Shown here one piece after another: positions 45,540 to 55,579 of a DNA stretch of 64,000 nt (position 1 is the first letter of the stretch; the number at the start of each line of letters is the position of its first letter). Position numbers and translations under genes: made by a program. Under the pieces are notes generated by a model. That model was not told where the DNA came from, searched no databases, and saw only the letters and a program-made list of their open reading frames with translations. This stretch comes from Palsa-504 sp963822765. Its GTDB lineage: Bacteria > Actinomycetota > Actinomycetes > Streptosporangiales > Streptosporangiaceae. The DNA is taken from the NCBI GenBank assembly GCA_963822765.1, contig CAWGJL010000050.1:244097-308096 (forward strand), given 5' to 3'.

Positions 45540-46969
45540 TTGGGTATTACCGATCAGTCATGCGCAGGATGCGCGCCTGCATGGTGCGTCCGGAATCCGG
45601 TTTGAACGGGACGGGCGTGGTTCCGGCTTCATAGCGATGTTAGGCGACGGCACTGACATTTCGAAGCTGTCGGCGGCTTGACTGTTGTTGGCGTGCAGCT
45701 GTCCAGGCTATTCGAAGTATGGAGTGGCGCAGGCGTCGTCAACGGCCAAGTTTTGGTGGCCACGGACAGGCATAGCAGGAGCTAGCCGGGCCGGCTGCCA
45801 TCGTCAGGCCGTGCCAGTCGCGGGAGGCCGGTCGAGCACGCCCACACTAGGGTGAGGCAACTAGTTTCGCCGACGAGTCATCCATGATCTTGGTGCGGCG
45901 ACGGGTCTAGACAGGGGTGCGCTCGATGAAGTTGGAGTGTCCGGTATGGTGGCGTGCTCGGAGGAGAACGGACGTCGGCGGTAGCTCTCCTAGTCGATGG
46001 TCCGGCACTGGCGTCGCGGACGGGTAGGTCGGGGAGTACTGGACGGCCATTGACGTCGACGACGACCTCGCCAGCTTTATGCGGACTCTCGTCAGTCGGC
46101 TCCTCATACTCGACGAAATCGGCGACTTCGAAGAGATCGATTCAGCTTGGCCGGTACCGCTGACTACATGGCTACCGACACTTCGCCTACCGGGGATCCC
46201 TTCGTGGCTTATATAGGCTGATAGGAGGAACTAAGCAGCGTTGGTCGGCCTTGCGCTGTGGCGGATCTGAGCATGCTGCGCATCACGCTCGGTCTCGATG
46301 AAGCTGCTTTCGGGGCCGCTATGGGCTTCGCTCTGCTGGGGCATGTCTGTCGTGGCCGCTGTTAGCCGCTTCGTCGCGGAGCCGCGGCGGTTTGGGGAGA
46401 TACGTGATCTCCTGGCGCAACTCCTTCAATCACCTGAAGCCGCGAGTCGCGAATGGCAAGTTTTTACGCTAGCCCGTATATTTCCTTGGAGATCACTTCG
46501 AATATCGCTGACGTCACTATTCGGAAGTCATCGCCCGGCGGTCTGAATCACCTGCCAATAGTTGAAACGGCCGATAAGTGTCTGGTCTCTGCGCGACCCT
46601 GACTATGACGCGTTCACTGAGTGCCGCTGACATCCGTCCCGGCTCGCTGTATGCACGGAGGACCGGCGCCAGATCCTGACTATTCAATTTCTCTAGCAGA
46701 AACGCGAATGGTCCGCCGAACTTATCTCGTCGACCTGCTCGCTCAGGACGGCGTCGGACAATACACCGTACAATAAGCTGGCTCTTCCTCGCAGAGCTGG
46801 CCAGGAGCAACCTCGCCATGCGGCTGAGCTTGCTAATTTCCTGGACCTGATCATCGGCCAGGCGCCGCAGCAATTCCGCGAGCTCAGACGGCGCTCTCCG
46901 ACCTCTTCCGGTCGCCAGGTCACATTCCTGCCTGTCGAGACGCTGCCGTGGCTGGCCGCGTCATTCCTG
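45540..46969. other. 1.4 kb of decayed sequence
   Basis: No complete gene. Pieces with protein-like composition remain: + strand 46036-46215 reads WTAIDVDDDLASFMRTLVSR and LLILDEIGDFEEIDSAWPVP to a stop, without a start; minus strand 46517-46873 is open for 118 codons (LRRLADDQVQEISKLSRMAR). Neither matches a family I know. Lower GC and broken frames suggest remnants of other island genes. Confidence 0.4.
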
Positions 46970-47794
46970 GTGAATCACCGGCATTTCGGCGGGTCCACCG
47001 CCCACCAGGCGCCCGAACCGGTCCCCACCCTGGCCCGGCTGTTCTCACGGCCCCCCTCCAGCGTGCTCGCCAAAATGGCCAATCTGGACGGCTCCCGCTC
47101 GCACGGCGGCAAGTGCGACATCCTGGCCGGAGCCATCCTCCGGGAGGACAGCGCCCGGTTCACCGATATCTACCGTCTGCTACTTGGCGCCGCCCGCGCC
47201 GAAGGCATCGACCACGACCGCCTGCCCGATTTCCTCGACCTCGAGGACGGCGGCGAGTTTGCCCTCCTCGGCCAGGACGAGCTCGGCACGTCGGTATTCG
47301 AGAACGCCCTGCGGGATCAAATCATCCGCAGCGCCGCCGAAAGCGACTTGCCCGAGCAAGATACCGAACGGATCATCCTGGCCGCGGCCCGGGTAGGACA
47401 GCACGTGTTCGCGTTGAATGTGCTGACCAACTGCGGCCGCCGCTGCGTATTCTGCGGCTTGAACCCCTCCCCAGGCGTATCCAGAAGGATGCTGCTAGCC
47501 GGCCACATCAAGCCGTGGAAAGACAGCTCTGCCACCGAGCGCCTGGACCCGCGCAACGGCCTGGCCGCCTGCCCCAGCCACGACGTAGCGTTCGACACCG
47601 GAATGCTGACCGTGAGCGCGGACCTGAAGATCCACATTGCCCAGCCGCTGGCCGATGCGGTCCGCGGCGATCACCTCACCCGTCAGTACTACGGCCGGCC
47701 GCCGCTCCTGGACACCCTCCTGCTCCCCGACGACGCCGAACGTCCCCGGCGCAAGTACCTCGACTGGCACCGCGAGAAAGTCTTCGTCCGGTAG
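46970..47794 (+). CDS. HNH endonuclease (HNH_2 type)
   Basis: 274 residues from GTG 46970; the frame is open ~150 bases further upstream, so the true N-terminus may be longer. The HNH_2 core has CGRRCVFCG, GHIKPWKD (178-185), RLDPRNGLAACPSHDVAFD (Asn197, His204). The N-terminal part (LARLFSRPPSSVLAKMANLD) is usual for restriction-type HNH proteins of this group. It likely cleaves DNA with one metal ion and may recognise modified DNA. It closes the defence island. Confidence 0.82.
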   Translation: MNHRHFGGSTAHQAPEPVPTLARLFSRPPSSVLAKMANLDGSRSHGGKCDILAGAILREDSARFTDIYRLLLGAARAEGIDHDRLPDFLDLEDGGEFALLGQDELGTSVFENALRDQIIRSAAESDLPEQDTERIILAAARVGQHVFALNVLTNCGRRCVFCGLNPSPGVSRRMLLAGHIKPWKDSSATERLDPRNGLAACPSHDVAFDTGMLTVSADLKIHIAQPLADAVRGDHLTRQYYGRPPLLDTLLLPDDAERPRRKYLDWHREKVFVR

Positions 47795-47861
47795 CCGGCT
47801 GCCCGGCCAGCGCTAAACTCAGCCCCGTTCCGATGACGGACCGGGAGGGGCGGTTCTCCAC

Positions 47862-49173
47862 ATGGGCACATTGCAGTACAGCCAGGTAAAACCCGCGGTC
47901 GCGCAGTCGGACCTGACCACGATCGCGCCGTACATGTTCTGGCTGATGTTCCGCAACATCGCCTCGGACGGCTTCGTGTTCGAGGACCCGCTGAACACCG
48001 GTGTCCTGTCCCAGCCCGGCTGCGTCCTCGCCTCCCCTTCCTGGGAGAATACCGCCACGAACGTGTCACAGGACTACGTCTACAACTGGACCCGCGACGC
48101 CGCCATCACCGCGATCGAGCTGGCGGCCGGCCCGCTGCCCACCACCCAGCCGCTGATCAACTACGTCCAGTTCGCCCAGACCTGCCAGAACGCAGCCAAC
48201 GCCATCGGCCACTTCGATCGCGCGTCATTCCTGATCAACGGAACGCCCAGGAACTGGACCGACCAGACCGACGGCCCAGCCCTGCAGACCCTGGCCATCC
48301 TCCAGCTGTACGCCCAGCTCGACGCCCAAACGCAAGCCACGGCAAGCACCGTCATCGCGGCCAACCTGAACTTCCTGCAGAACGCCTACCAGGGCCAGAC
48401 CTACAACCTGTGGGAGGAGGAGTACGGCGCCTCGTTCTTCGCCCGCTCGGTCCAGCTGCAGTGCTTCCAGGCCATCACCGCCAACACCGCCGGCATCGCC
48501 GTCCCGAGCCTGGCTGAGCACCGCCATCCCGTGGCTGCAGAACGCCCTGGCCAGCCACTGGAACGGCCAGTACTACCAGTCCATGCTGCCGGTCCCGGCC
48601 GACTACCGGGCTCCCTACGACCCCAACATCGACATCGTCATGGCGGCCATCTACGGCGCCATCCCGGTCACCGACACCAAGCTCCTGGCCACCGCCGCCC
48701 AGCTGCGCAGCCAGTGGGCCGACCCGGGCTCGACGTACTTCTACCCGGTCAACGGCGCCGACCAGCAACGCGGCATCGGCCCCCTGCTCGGCCGCTACCC
48801 GGGGGACGTGTACGACGGCGACACCGACACGCAGGCCGGCGATCACCCCTGGGCGGTGTCCACGGCCAACTTCGCCGAGCTGTACTACCGGCTCGCCGGA
48901 AAAATCATTTTTGGCGGAACGGTTCCGTCTGACAGCCTCTCAGCCGGCTTCTTCAGCCAGGTCGGGGTGGACGCGTCGACCACGCCAGCCGCGGCCGCGG
49001 CGGCGCTGCAAGCCGCCGGCGACCAGATGCTGCAGGCGGTCATCTTCCACAGCGACAACCTCGAGCTCAGCGAGCAGTTCGACGCCACCACCGGATACGA
49101 GAAGAGCGTCAGCAACCTGTCCTGGAGCTACGCCTCATTCCTGTCCGCCGTCCGCGCCAGGACCGCCAGCTGA
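47862..49173 (+). pseudogene. GH15 glucoamylase, one frameshift
   Basis: ATG 47862. First frame: DYVYNWTRDAAITAIELAAG, DQTDGPALQTLAILQ and YNLWEEEYGASFFARSVQ (catalytic acid). Near 48514 an extra C (AGCCTGGCTG, expected AGCTGGCTG) moves the frame; the second frame continues IPWLQNALASHWNGQYYQSM and ends with LELSEQFDATTGYEKSVSNL SW, where the catalytic base lies. Removing the base gives 436 residues, normal for fungal-type GH15. No signal peptide is seen, so it would be cytoplasmic or non-classically exported. Confidence 0.8.
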
Positions 49174-49796
49174 GAACCCTTGCGGCCGGGGAGGTTCTAG
49201 GATCGCCCAAGTGCCACTCCCGCAGGTGGGCACGGGCCTATTTTCAGGACTGCCCGGCGCGGATGAGGGCGAGCACCGCGTCGTTAACGACGTGGTTGGC
49301 CGCAGTTGCCCGGATCATGGCCACTGGACCGCCTCGGCCAGGGTCGTCTCGTCGGTCGAGCCCGGCGCTGGCTAGCCAGCGGCCTCAGGACCTCATGATC
49401 GGCCGGGGTCAGCTCGACCATGATCCGGCGGCGCTTGAGCGCGGGCCTGCCCGGAAAGACATCGGGGGGAGACTCCCTGGGAGACGGGCCGTATGGCATA
49501 TCGGCGGCCCTAAGTTTACCGTGCCGCCACTGCAATTTGAAATCAGGCCCACGGCGCGGAGTTTGCGGCCTGAGCGGCCCGGGTAGCCGCGTACGAGCGG
49601 TTCGGCGTCCCGACGTACTGGATCGTGAACCCGGACCCGCCCGAGCCGGAGCTGACCGTCTTCGAGCTGCGCGACGGCCGTTACGCCTCTCGCGGCTAAA
49701 GCATCAGGGCCTTTCACCGCCGACCATCCCTTTCCCGTGACCATCGACCCGGCCGTCCTGACCCGCGGACTTCGCCGCTGACGGCACCGGCTCGGG
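49174..49796. other. Gene debris between the glucoamylase and the pRiA4b gene
   Basis: Two relics. On the minus strand about 49360-49480 begins RRRIMVELTPADHEVLRPLA, like a small regulator or antitoxin, then loses frame. On the plus strand a Uma2 fragment follows, listed separately. Nothing else is supported. Confidence 0.4.
49575..49781 (+). pseudogene. Uma2 (DUF820) nuclease-fold fragment
   Basis: Reads VAAYERFGVPTYWIVNPDPP, EPELTVFELRDGRYASRG, a stop, then in another frame FTADHPFPVTIDPAVLTRGL. This is the C-terminal third of a Uma2-family protein. The N-terminal half with most of the active site is missing and the rest has an internal frame change. Confidence 0.6.
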
Positions 49797-51047
49797 TCAG
49801 ACTGCCGCCACCGCTGCGTCGGCTGCCGCCAAGTCGAAGCGGGCAGGGTCGTAGTCGCCATCCGCCCACTCCAACATCTCGTCTCGTTCCGCGCTGGGCG
49901 GCCCGGCCAGGAGTTCTTTGAAGTCTTCGAAGCCGCCGGGGCCGCCGCAGTCCTCCGGCGGGCAGGCGCCTTCGCCCGCGATACACGCCGGGTAGATTTT
50001 GTCGGCCTCGGCCACGGCGCGAGCCTCCACGACGATCTCGTGCTCCCAGCCGTCGCCGAAGTCGTATTCGTAGCCGATCCTGGTCCCGGCCCGGGCCACG
50101 TCGGCCAGGCGTGCCTTTGTCTCGTCCGCGTAGCCGAGCTCGCCCTCCGGGTCGGGGCCGTAGCTGGTCTTGCCGATCTGGAATACGTGCAGGTGGCAGT
50201 CCTCCCATCCCATGGCGGCCTGGATCACCTGGTGGACCCGGCTGAGCGGGTAGGCCGCCGGGATGAGCACCTGCCGCCACACCGGCGGGTCGTCGACGTA
50301 GCTCAGCGTGATCCGCACCTGCAGCACCGGGTCGCCGGGCTCCGCCATGCCGCGCAGGCGGCGGATCGCGAAGCGGCCGAGAGCGGTGAGCTGCGCCGTC
50401 TCATTGTCCTGGCCGACCACCACGACACCGAGGATGCCGAGTGCCGCGATGGCGATCGTGACGTCCACGTCGATCGTCCGACGCAGAATCTCCATCTGCT
50501 GCTGGCTGAGCTGGTCGAGCAGATAGCCGGCCGCGATCTTCTCAAAGGCGGCCTGCTTGAGGTCGTCCATCCGGCTGGGGCCCTGGCTGACCAGCAGCTT
50601 GGTGAGGAGCGCGGGCCCGATTTCGGCGAATTCGTCGCCGACGAGCGACTGCCGCCAGGTGTTCCGGGGGAACAGCGGCTTACCGAGCCTCGGATAGGCC
50701 TTCAGCAGCGCGAGGACCAGATCGAGCGGCCTGCTCGTCAGGGCCGCGTTCGTTTTTACCGGCACGAGCCGGGTGCCCGTGACCCTGACGAGCCGCGCGG
50801 CCTTCATCCACTCCACGATCCGGGTAAGGTGCGGGAGCTGCTCGCTGGACGTGGTCTTGAACACCCGGCCGCCGATCTCCGGGTCGATCCTGTCGCCGGT
50901 GCCGAGCACCTCCACTAGATGCCGGGCGTCGGCCAGCCCGATCCGGCCTGTCTGGGTGAGCTTGCGTCCCTCGCCGAGCCAGACCATGAACGAGGAGATC
51001 TGCCCGGTCAGTTCGGCCTTCTCCGCGGCGGCTTCGAGATCGTTCAC
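49797..51047 (-). CDS. Plasmid pRiA4b ORF-3 family protein
   Basis: 416 residues from GTG 51047, six bases after AAGGA; TTG at 51092 is possible. The C-terminal ~180 residues are the pRiA4b ORF-3/IS1096-TnpR domain: LQVRITLSYVDDPPVWRQVL, HQVIQAAMGWEDCHLHVFQI, YDFGDGWEHEIVVE, and CPPEDCGGPGGFEDF. The N-terminal half is helical and specific to this subgroup. The family is found on mobile elements and chromosomes with no proven function. Confidence 0.82.
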   Translation of the reverse strand: MNDLEAAAEKAELTGQISSFMVWLGEGRKLTQTGRIGLADARHLVEVLGTGDRIDPEIGGRVFKTTSSEQLPHLTRIVEWMKAARLVRVTGTRLVPVKTNAALTSRPLDLVLALLKAYPRLGKPLFPRNTWRQSLVGDEFAEIGPALLTKLLVSQGPSRMDDLKQAAFEKIAAGYLLDQLSQQQMEILRRTIDVDVTIAIAALGILGVVVVGQDNETAQLTALGRFAIRRLRGMAEPGDPVLQVRITLSYVDDPPVWRQVLIPAAYPLSRVHQVIQAAMGWEDCHLHVFQIGKTSYGPDPEGELGYADETKARLADVARAGTRIGYEYDFGDGWEHEIVVEARAVAEADKIYPACIAGEGACPPEDCGGPGGFEDFKELLAGPPSAERDEMLEWADGDYDPARFDLAAADAAVAAV

Positions 51048-51180
51048 GTGATGTCCTTCGGCCGGGATGGTCAGTTCCTGGCCGCCAGTCAAGCACGTGG
51101 CGACGCGGCGGCGCCGGGATGCCCGAGGGTTCCACCGCTCGTAAGGTCCTGACGTTGGGTCAGTGGGGATAGCGCCAGCT

Positions 51181-52056
51181 TCAGGCCGACTCGTTGATGA
51201 GCTCGTCGGTGACCCACTGCGCGACTTTTTCCGGGTAGGGGGCAGGCAGGCTCAGGATGATGTGCGGGAAGCCAGCGTCGATGGCTTCGGCGATCGCTTT
51301 CCGTGTGTCACCGGGGTGCCCGTACGAGACCGGCAGGATGATGGACCGGGTGATCGAGGCGGGGTCGCGCCCGATCTCGGCGCAGAAGCGGTCCAGCATC
51401 GCGCTGCGGCGGACGGCGTCGTCGATGTCACCGCCGGGCATGTTCCACAGGTCGGCATGCTCGGCGACCACGCGCAGCGTCTCGGCCGAACGTCCCCCGA
51501 TCAGTATCGGCGGATACGGCCGCTGCACGGGCTTGGGGTTGCAGAACGCTCCGGTCAGGTGGAGATAGCTGCCGTCGAAGTCAAACGGCTGCTCCGAAGT
51601 CCACAACCGCCGGATGACCGTGCACGCCTCGGCGAGGTCCCCGACCGAGTGGGCGAAGTCGTGGTAGGGCAGGCCGTTGGCCTCGTACTCACGCCGGGCC
51701 ATCGGGAGGCTGGGCCGTGAGCCGGCGCCGATGCCGAAGTCGAGCCGTCCGCCGGAGACCACGTCGACGGTCGCGGCGATCTTGGCCAGCATCGCCGGCG
51801 GCCGGAAGCGGTTGCTGGTCACCAGCACCCCGAGGCGCAGCCGTTCGGTTTGTGCGGCCAGCGCTGACAGCAGCGTCCAGCCTTCGAAGATCGGCCCGTC
51901 CAGGTCGCCGGCGATCGGCAGGAGGTGATCGAACACCCACGCATGCTCGATCTGCGGGATCGAGTCCGCCTCTCGCCATACCCGCAGCACGTCGCGGTAG
52001 GTGACCTGCTGTGGCGCCGTCGCGATCCCGAACCGGGGAGCGGTCGTGTCTGACAT
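51181..52056 (-). CDS. LLM-class F420-dependent oxidoreductase
   Basis: 291 residues, luciferase-like TIM barrel. FGIATAPQQVTYRDVLRVWR, HAWVFDHLLPIAGDLDGPIF, EGWTLLSALAAQTERLRLGV and the flavin-site region FGIGAGSRPS are typical. The enzyme would use reduced F420 or FMN; the substrate is unknown. It is divergent from a TetR gene, with paired operators between, so expression is probably induced by a ligand of that regulator. Confidence 0.87.
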   Translation of the reverse strand: MSDTTAPRFGIATAPQQVTYRDVLRVWREADSIPQIEHAWVFDHLLPIAGDLDGPIFEGWTLLSALAAQTERLRLGVLVTSNRFRPPAMLAKIAATVDVVSGGRLDFGIGAGSRPSLPMARREYEANGLPYHDFAHSVGDLAEACTVIRRLWTSEQPFDFDGSYLHLTGAFCNPKPVQRPYPPILIGGRSAETLRVVAEHADLWNMPGGDIDDAVRRSAMLDRFCAEIGRDPASITRSIILPVSYGHPGDTRKAIAEAIDAGFPHIILSLPAPYPEKVAQWVTDELINESA

Positions 52057-52092
52057 GAACCCATCGGCCCTTCCGTTGTAACATCAATAAAA

Positions 52093-52133
52093 GCGGAACA
52101 CCGCTCCGCTCACTATACGGAGCATCGCTCCGT
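52093..52133. promoter_or_regulatory. Twin TetR operators
   Basis: Site 1: GCGGAAC-ACC-GCTCCGC (52093-52109, one mismatch). Site 2: ACGGAGC-ATC-GCTCCGT (52117-52133, perfect). Their centres are 24 bases apart, between the LLM oxidoreductase and the TetR gene. Confidence 0.7.
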
Positions 52134-52166
52134 TTCGCAACGCGGCGACCAGAGGAAAGAGGCACG

Positions 52167-52790
52167 GTGCCCGACAGCAGTGGGCCAGCAGCGCGAACGC
52201 GCGGCAAACGGGCCGACGCCCGGCGCAACGAACAGGCCCTGCTCGACGCGGCCGCCGCCGTGTTCGTCGCCTCGGGCGTGGACGCGCCGGTCCGCGACAT
52301 CGCGGCCGCGGCCGGAGTCGGGATGGGCACGATCTACCGCCACTTCCCGACCCGGGCCGACCTCGTCATCGCCGTCTACCGCCACCAGGTCGACGCCTGC
52401 GCCGAAGCCGGGCCAGCCCTGCTGGCCAGCAGCAGCACCCCGCACGCCGCGCTGACCCAATGGATCGATCTGTTCGTCGACTTCCTGGTCACCAAGCACG
52501 GGCTCGCCGCGGCGCTGCAGTCCGACCGGGCCCGCTTCCAGACCCTGCACGCCTACTTCCTCGACCGCCTGGTGCCGGTGTGCGCTGAGCTGCTCGACGC
52601 CGCGGCCGCCGCCGGCGAGATCCGCCCGGGAACGGACGCCTTCGGGCTCCTGTACGCCGTCGGCAACCTATGCGCCGGCGTCAACAGCGACCCGCGCTAC
52701 GACGCGCGCCGCATGGTCGGTCTCCTCATCGCCGGGCTCCGTCAGCCGCACCCCCAGGCGCTGCACAAAGCGCCTGGCGCAAACATGTAG
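52167..52790 (+). CDS. TetR family regulator
   Basis: 207 residues from GTG 52167 after AGAGG. HTH region: ARRNEQALLDAAAAVFVASG, VRDIAAAAGVGMGTIYRHFP. The ligand domain has the common actinobacterial form (LAAALQSDRARFQTLHAYFL). Divergent from the LLM oxidoreductase and likely controlling both promoters through the two sites just upstream. Confidence 0.88.
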   Translation: MPDSSGPAARTRGKRADARRNEQALLDAAAAVFVASGVDAPVRDIAAAAGVGMGTIYRHFPTRADLVIAVYRHQVDACAEAGPALLASSSTPHAALTQWIDLFVDFLVTKHGLAAALQSDRARFQTLHAYFLDRLVPVCAELLDAAAAAGEIRPGTDAFGLLYAVGNLCAGVNSDPRYDARRMVGLLIAGLRQPHPQALHKAPGANM

Positions 52791-52811
52791 CGCAACACTT
52801 ACAATGTAGTT

Positions 52812-53234
52812 ATGACGACTCCGTTGTCCATCCGCTTCGCCCCGTCCCTGCTGTCCCGGCTGCGGCAGCGCGCCAATGCCACACCGGGAGCAAGTGCCGC
52901 CGGGCTGGCGCAGCGGCTCATCGACGAGGGCCTGCGGATGGCGGATCACCCGGGGGTGATCTTCAAGGACGGGCCATCCGGCCGCCGGGCCGCGCTGGCG
53001 TTCGGGCCCGACATCTGGGAGATCATCAAGTTCCTGCGCGAGGTTGATGAGCGCGGACCTGGCGCGATCGACGCCGCAGCGGAGGTGTTCGCCGTCGACA
53101 CCAGCCGGATCAGCACGGCAATCAGCTATTACGGGGATTTCGTCGGCGAGATCGACACGGAGATCACGGAGGCGGATGAGGCGTCGACGCGAGCCGAAGC
53201 GGCGTGGCTCGTCCAGCAACAGCTCATCGCATGA
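52812..53234 (+). CDS. Antitoxin-like protein with DUF433-type domain
   Basis: 140 residues. The N-terminus (LSIRFAPSLLSRLRQRANAT) is ribbon-helix-helix-like; the C-terminus (WEIIKFLREVDERGPGAIDA, DTSRISTAISYYGDFVGEID) resembles the HTH-like antitoxins that accompany DUF5615 proteins. It overlaps that gene by four bases (ATGA). Confidence 0.75.
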   Translation: MTTPLSIRFAPSLLSRLRQRANATPGASAAGLAQRLIDEGLRMADHPGVIFKDGPSGRRAALAFGPDIWEIIKFLREVDERGPGAIDAAAEVFAVDTSRISTAISYYGDFVGEIDTEITEADEASTRAEAAWLVQQQLIA

Positions 53235-53623
53235 ACCCGCGGCCGGGCGCCAGGCTGCTTCTCGACGAGATGTTCTCACCCGCCATCGCGGCGGACCTGC
53301 GCCAACTCGGTCACGACGTCATCGCCGTCGCGGACCGGCCCGACCTGCGGTCGAAGTCGGACGAGGAAATATTTGCCTGGGCGAGCGCGGAGAAGCGGTG
53401 GCTGCTCACCGAGAACGTCAAGGACTTCAGGCCGATCATGCTGCGAGCCTTGTCGGCCGGAACGCCCGGCTGCGGGCTCTTGTTCGCTAGCAGCCGGGCC
53501 TTCCCGCGGTCAAGGAAGAATCCGGGCTCGCTGATCAGGGCGCTCGATGCCTGGCTGACCACCGGTCCGCCAGCTCCGCCGGTAACGGAATCCTGGCTTC
53601 TCGGCCAGTCCGGCTCCGTGTGA
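53231..53623 (+). CDS. DUF5615 PIN-like toxin
   Basis: 130 residues. RLLLDEMFSPAIAADLRQLG HDVIAV is the standard DUF5615 start, with Asp and Glu of a PIN-like site, and EKRWLLTENVKDFRP carries the later acidic residue. A putative RNase paired with the upstream antitoxin. Confidence 0.8.
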   Translation: MNPRPGARLLLDEMFSPAIAADLRQLGHDVIAVADRPDLRSKSDEEIFAWASAEKRWLLTENVKDFRPIMLRALSAGTPGCGLLFASSRAFPRSRKNPGSLIRALDAWLTTGPPAPPVTESWLLGQSGSV

Positions 53624-53775
53624 GGCTTGCTCTGGGCGCGTGTGCATCGGCGGCCACCGGGATACCTGAACGAGCGGCTGGTCGGAGGAACGAGCGAAAG
53701 ATCCGACTGCCCCGGTGGGGCCGCTGCTGGAGAACTTCGCGATCGGCGAGGTCGCCGCGTGCGGTTGATGGGACC

Positions 53776-55023
53776 ATGGCTGACATGCAGGTTGCCGATG
53801 TCCGGGAGCTGATCGACGGGCTGCGATGGGATCGGCGGCGCCATCCGTACCGCGGGCGCCGGGAGTACTCCCAGCGCGCCCAGGCGGTGGCCGCCGCGGT
53901 CGCGGACATGATCGAGGCGGGCGATGCCGCAAGCGCGGGCCCGCTGGCGCGGCGCGCGGTGGAGCGTGTCACCGCCGCGCTGATGTACATGGACGATTCG
54001 GCCGGAATCGTCGGTGACGACCTCCGCGCGCTCATGGTCTTGTACGCGCGGGCCTGCCGGGAAGCGCCGCCGGACGCTAAGCGCCTGGCCACGTGGCTGG
54101 TGTCCAGGCAGCTCGACGGACCAGGCTGGCCCGCCATCGAGCTCAAAGAATTCGCCGAAGCCCTCGGCCCGCGCGGTCTGGCCGAGGTCGCCCGGCTGAC
54201 CGAAGCACGCGGCGTTACCGCCGAACCGGACTCCTGGACCGCGCAGTGGGGAATCAAGAATCTCCGGGAGCAGCTGGCCGCGGTGTCCGGCGACATCGAC
54301 GCCCACGTCGCGGTGCTGGCCGAGGATCTGCGTGGCGCGCACCGGTACGGCGAGATCGTGAAGGTGCTGCGCGCCGCCGGGAGGGATGACGACGCTGAGC
54401 AATGGGCGCGCAAGGGGCTGGCCGAGCATCCGTCTAGTTTCCAGACCGACCGGCTCCGCGACCAGCTAGTGGACCTGCTGCTCGACGGCGGCAGAGCGGC
54501 AGAGGCGGTTGCCGTCCGCCGCGAGATCTACGAACGGCGGGCCATTCATCAGGACTACCTCGCGCTCCGCCATGCCGCCCAGCAGGCAGGCAATTGGGCC
54601 GATCTCAACGGCTGGGCCCTCGACCTGCTCCGCGACCGGGCCCACGCCGAGCAGTGGTACGTCAGGGAGCTGATCAGGGTCCTGGTCACCGAGAACCTGC
54701 TCGATGAGGCGTGGGCGGCCGCGATGGCGGACCCTGGCCAGGTCCCCGAGTCCCAGTGGTTCCAGCTGATCGAGGTGCGGGAGCAGGACCATCCCGCCGA
54801 CGTGATCCGGCCCTACCAGGACCTGATCGAGATCGGGCTGGACAGGGCCAGCGACAAGTACCGCTATCCCAAGGCGGTCAAGACCATCAGACGCCTGCGG
54901 GACTCCTACCACCGCGCTGGCGACGAGGCCGGCTTCACCGCCTACGTTGCCGACTTGCGGCAACGGCACCGCCGTAAGACGTCCTTTATCGCCAAGCTCG
55001 ACAAGGCGCTGGGCGGCCGCTAG
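53776..55023 (+). CDS. C-terminal region of a SWIM zinc-finger-type protein
   Basis: 415 residues from ATG 53776. The sequence corresponds to the helical repeat region that follows the SWIM finger in actinobacterial SWIM proteins (DVRELIDGLRWDRRRHPYRG, VLYARACREAPPDAKRLATW, then TPR-like helices to FIAKLDKALGG). The SWIM finger itself is absent; the preceding 150 bases hold no gene. It may be an N-terminally truncated gene that still has a start codon. Confidence 0.62.
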   Translation: MADMQVADVRELIDGLRWDRRRHPYRGRREYSQRAQAVAAAVADMIEAGDAASAGPLARRAVERVTAALMYMDDSAGIVGDDLRALMVLYARACREAPPDAKRLATWLVSRQLDGPGWPAIELKEFAEALGPRGLAEVARLTEARGVTAEPDSWTAQWGIKNLREQLAAVSGDIDAHVAVLAEDLRGAHRYGEIVKVLRAAGRDDDAEQWARKGLAEHPSSFQTDRLRDQLVDLLLDGGRAAEAVAVRREIYERRAIHQDYLALRHAAQQAGNWADLNGWALDLLRDRAHAEQWYVRELIRVLVTENLLDEAWAAAMADPGQVPESQWFQLIEVREQDHPADVIRPYQDLIEIGLDRASDKYRYPKAVKTIRRLRDSYHRAGDEAGFTAYVADLRQRHRRKTSFIAKLDKALGGR

Positions 55024-55157
55024 GGCCAGGACCAGCGAGCTTGTGCTCATGTCGGCGGCAGCACAGCAACCTGAAAGTGCCGTTGAGAGCGCACCAAACC
55101 AGCACCTGGTCGTGGCCGGCTACCAGGCGCACCAGGCCCAGAACACACGCCACGGAT

Positions 55158-55210
55158 CGTTCGGTATAAAGAGCTTTTGAATTCCGAACGGGCGGTGGTC
55201 AGGTTGGGAA
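55158..55210 (+). repeat. Dispersed CCGAACG repeat, copy F
   Basis: CGTTCGG (55158-55164) and CCGAACG (55184-55190) form a stem around an AT-rich loop, followed by GGCGGTGGTCAGG. The right end reaches the last codons of the convergent VapC gene. The remaining bases of 55024-55198 show no gene. Confidence 0.55.
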
Positions 55211-55579
55211 GAGCCGGATCTTGACGCCGATCGAGTCGGCGATGCGGGTCAGGTCGCCGGGGTCGCTGGTGACGACGGGGGCCTGGTGGCGGACGGCGGT
55301 CACGATGACGATCGCGTCGACGACGTCGGCGGTCCCGGCGGCGGCGCAGGCGACGCCGGCGGCCCGGCCGGTGGCCTGGTCGTCGGGGAGGATGTCGCAG
55401 GCCTTGAGTACCCGGGAGATCTGGTGCTGGGGACCGCCGCGCCAGGCCTGGGCCAGGACGACGACCGGGACGAGCGGCCGGATGCGCGCTCTGGTCAGTT
55501 CGTCGTGCAGGGCGAGGAAGTCTGGGTTGTGCCGTTCGGCGGCGAGCAGCGCGCCGGTGTCGTAGACGATGGCCGGCAT
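55199..55579 (-). CDS. vapC: VapC-type PIN-domain toxin
   Basis: 126 residues. Acidic PIN residues: Asp in IVYDTGALLA, Glu15 region (AAERHN), Asp in ADVVDAIVIVTA and Asp in TSDPGDL. It follows the antitoxin gene with a one-base overlap at 55579. Confidence 0.85.
   Translation of the reverse strand: MPAIVYDTGALLAAERHNPDFLALHDELTRARIRPLVPVVVLAQAWRGGPQHQISRVLKACDILPDDQATGRAAGVACAAAGTADVVDAIVIVTAVRHQAPVVTSDPGDLTRIADSIGVKIRLFPT

Noticed and set aside
53311..54429. 372-codon minus-strand frame
   Set aside because: Antisense to the DUF5615 and SWIM-type genes, no motif.
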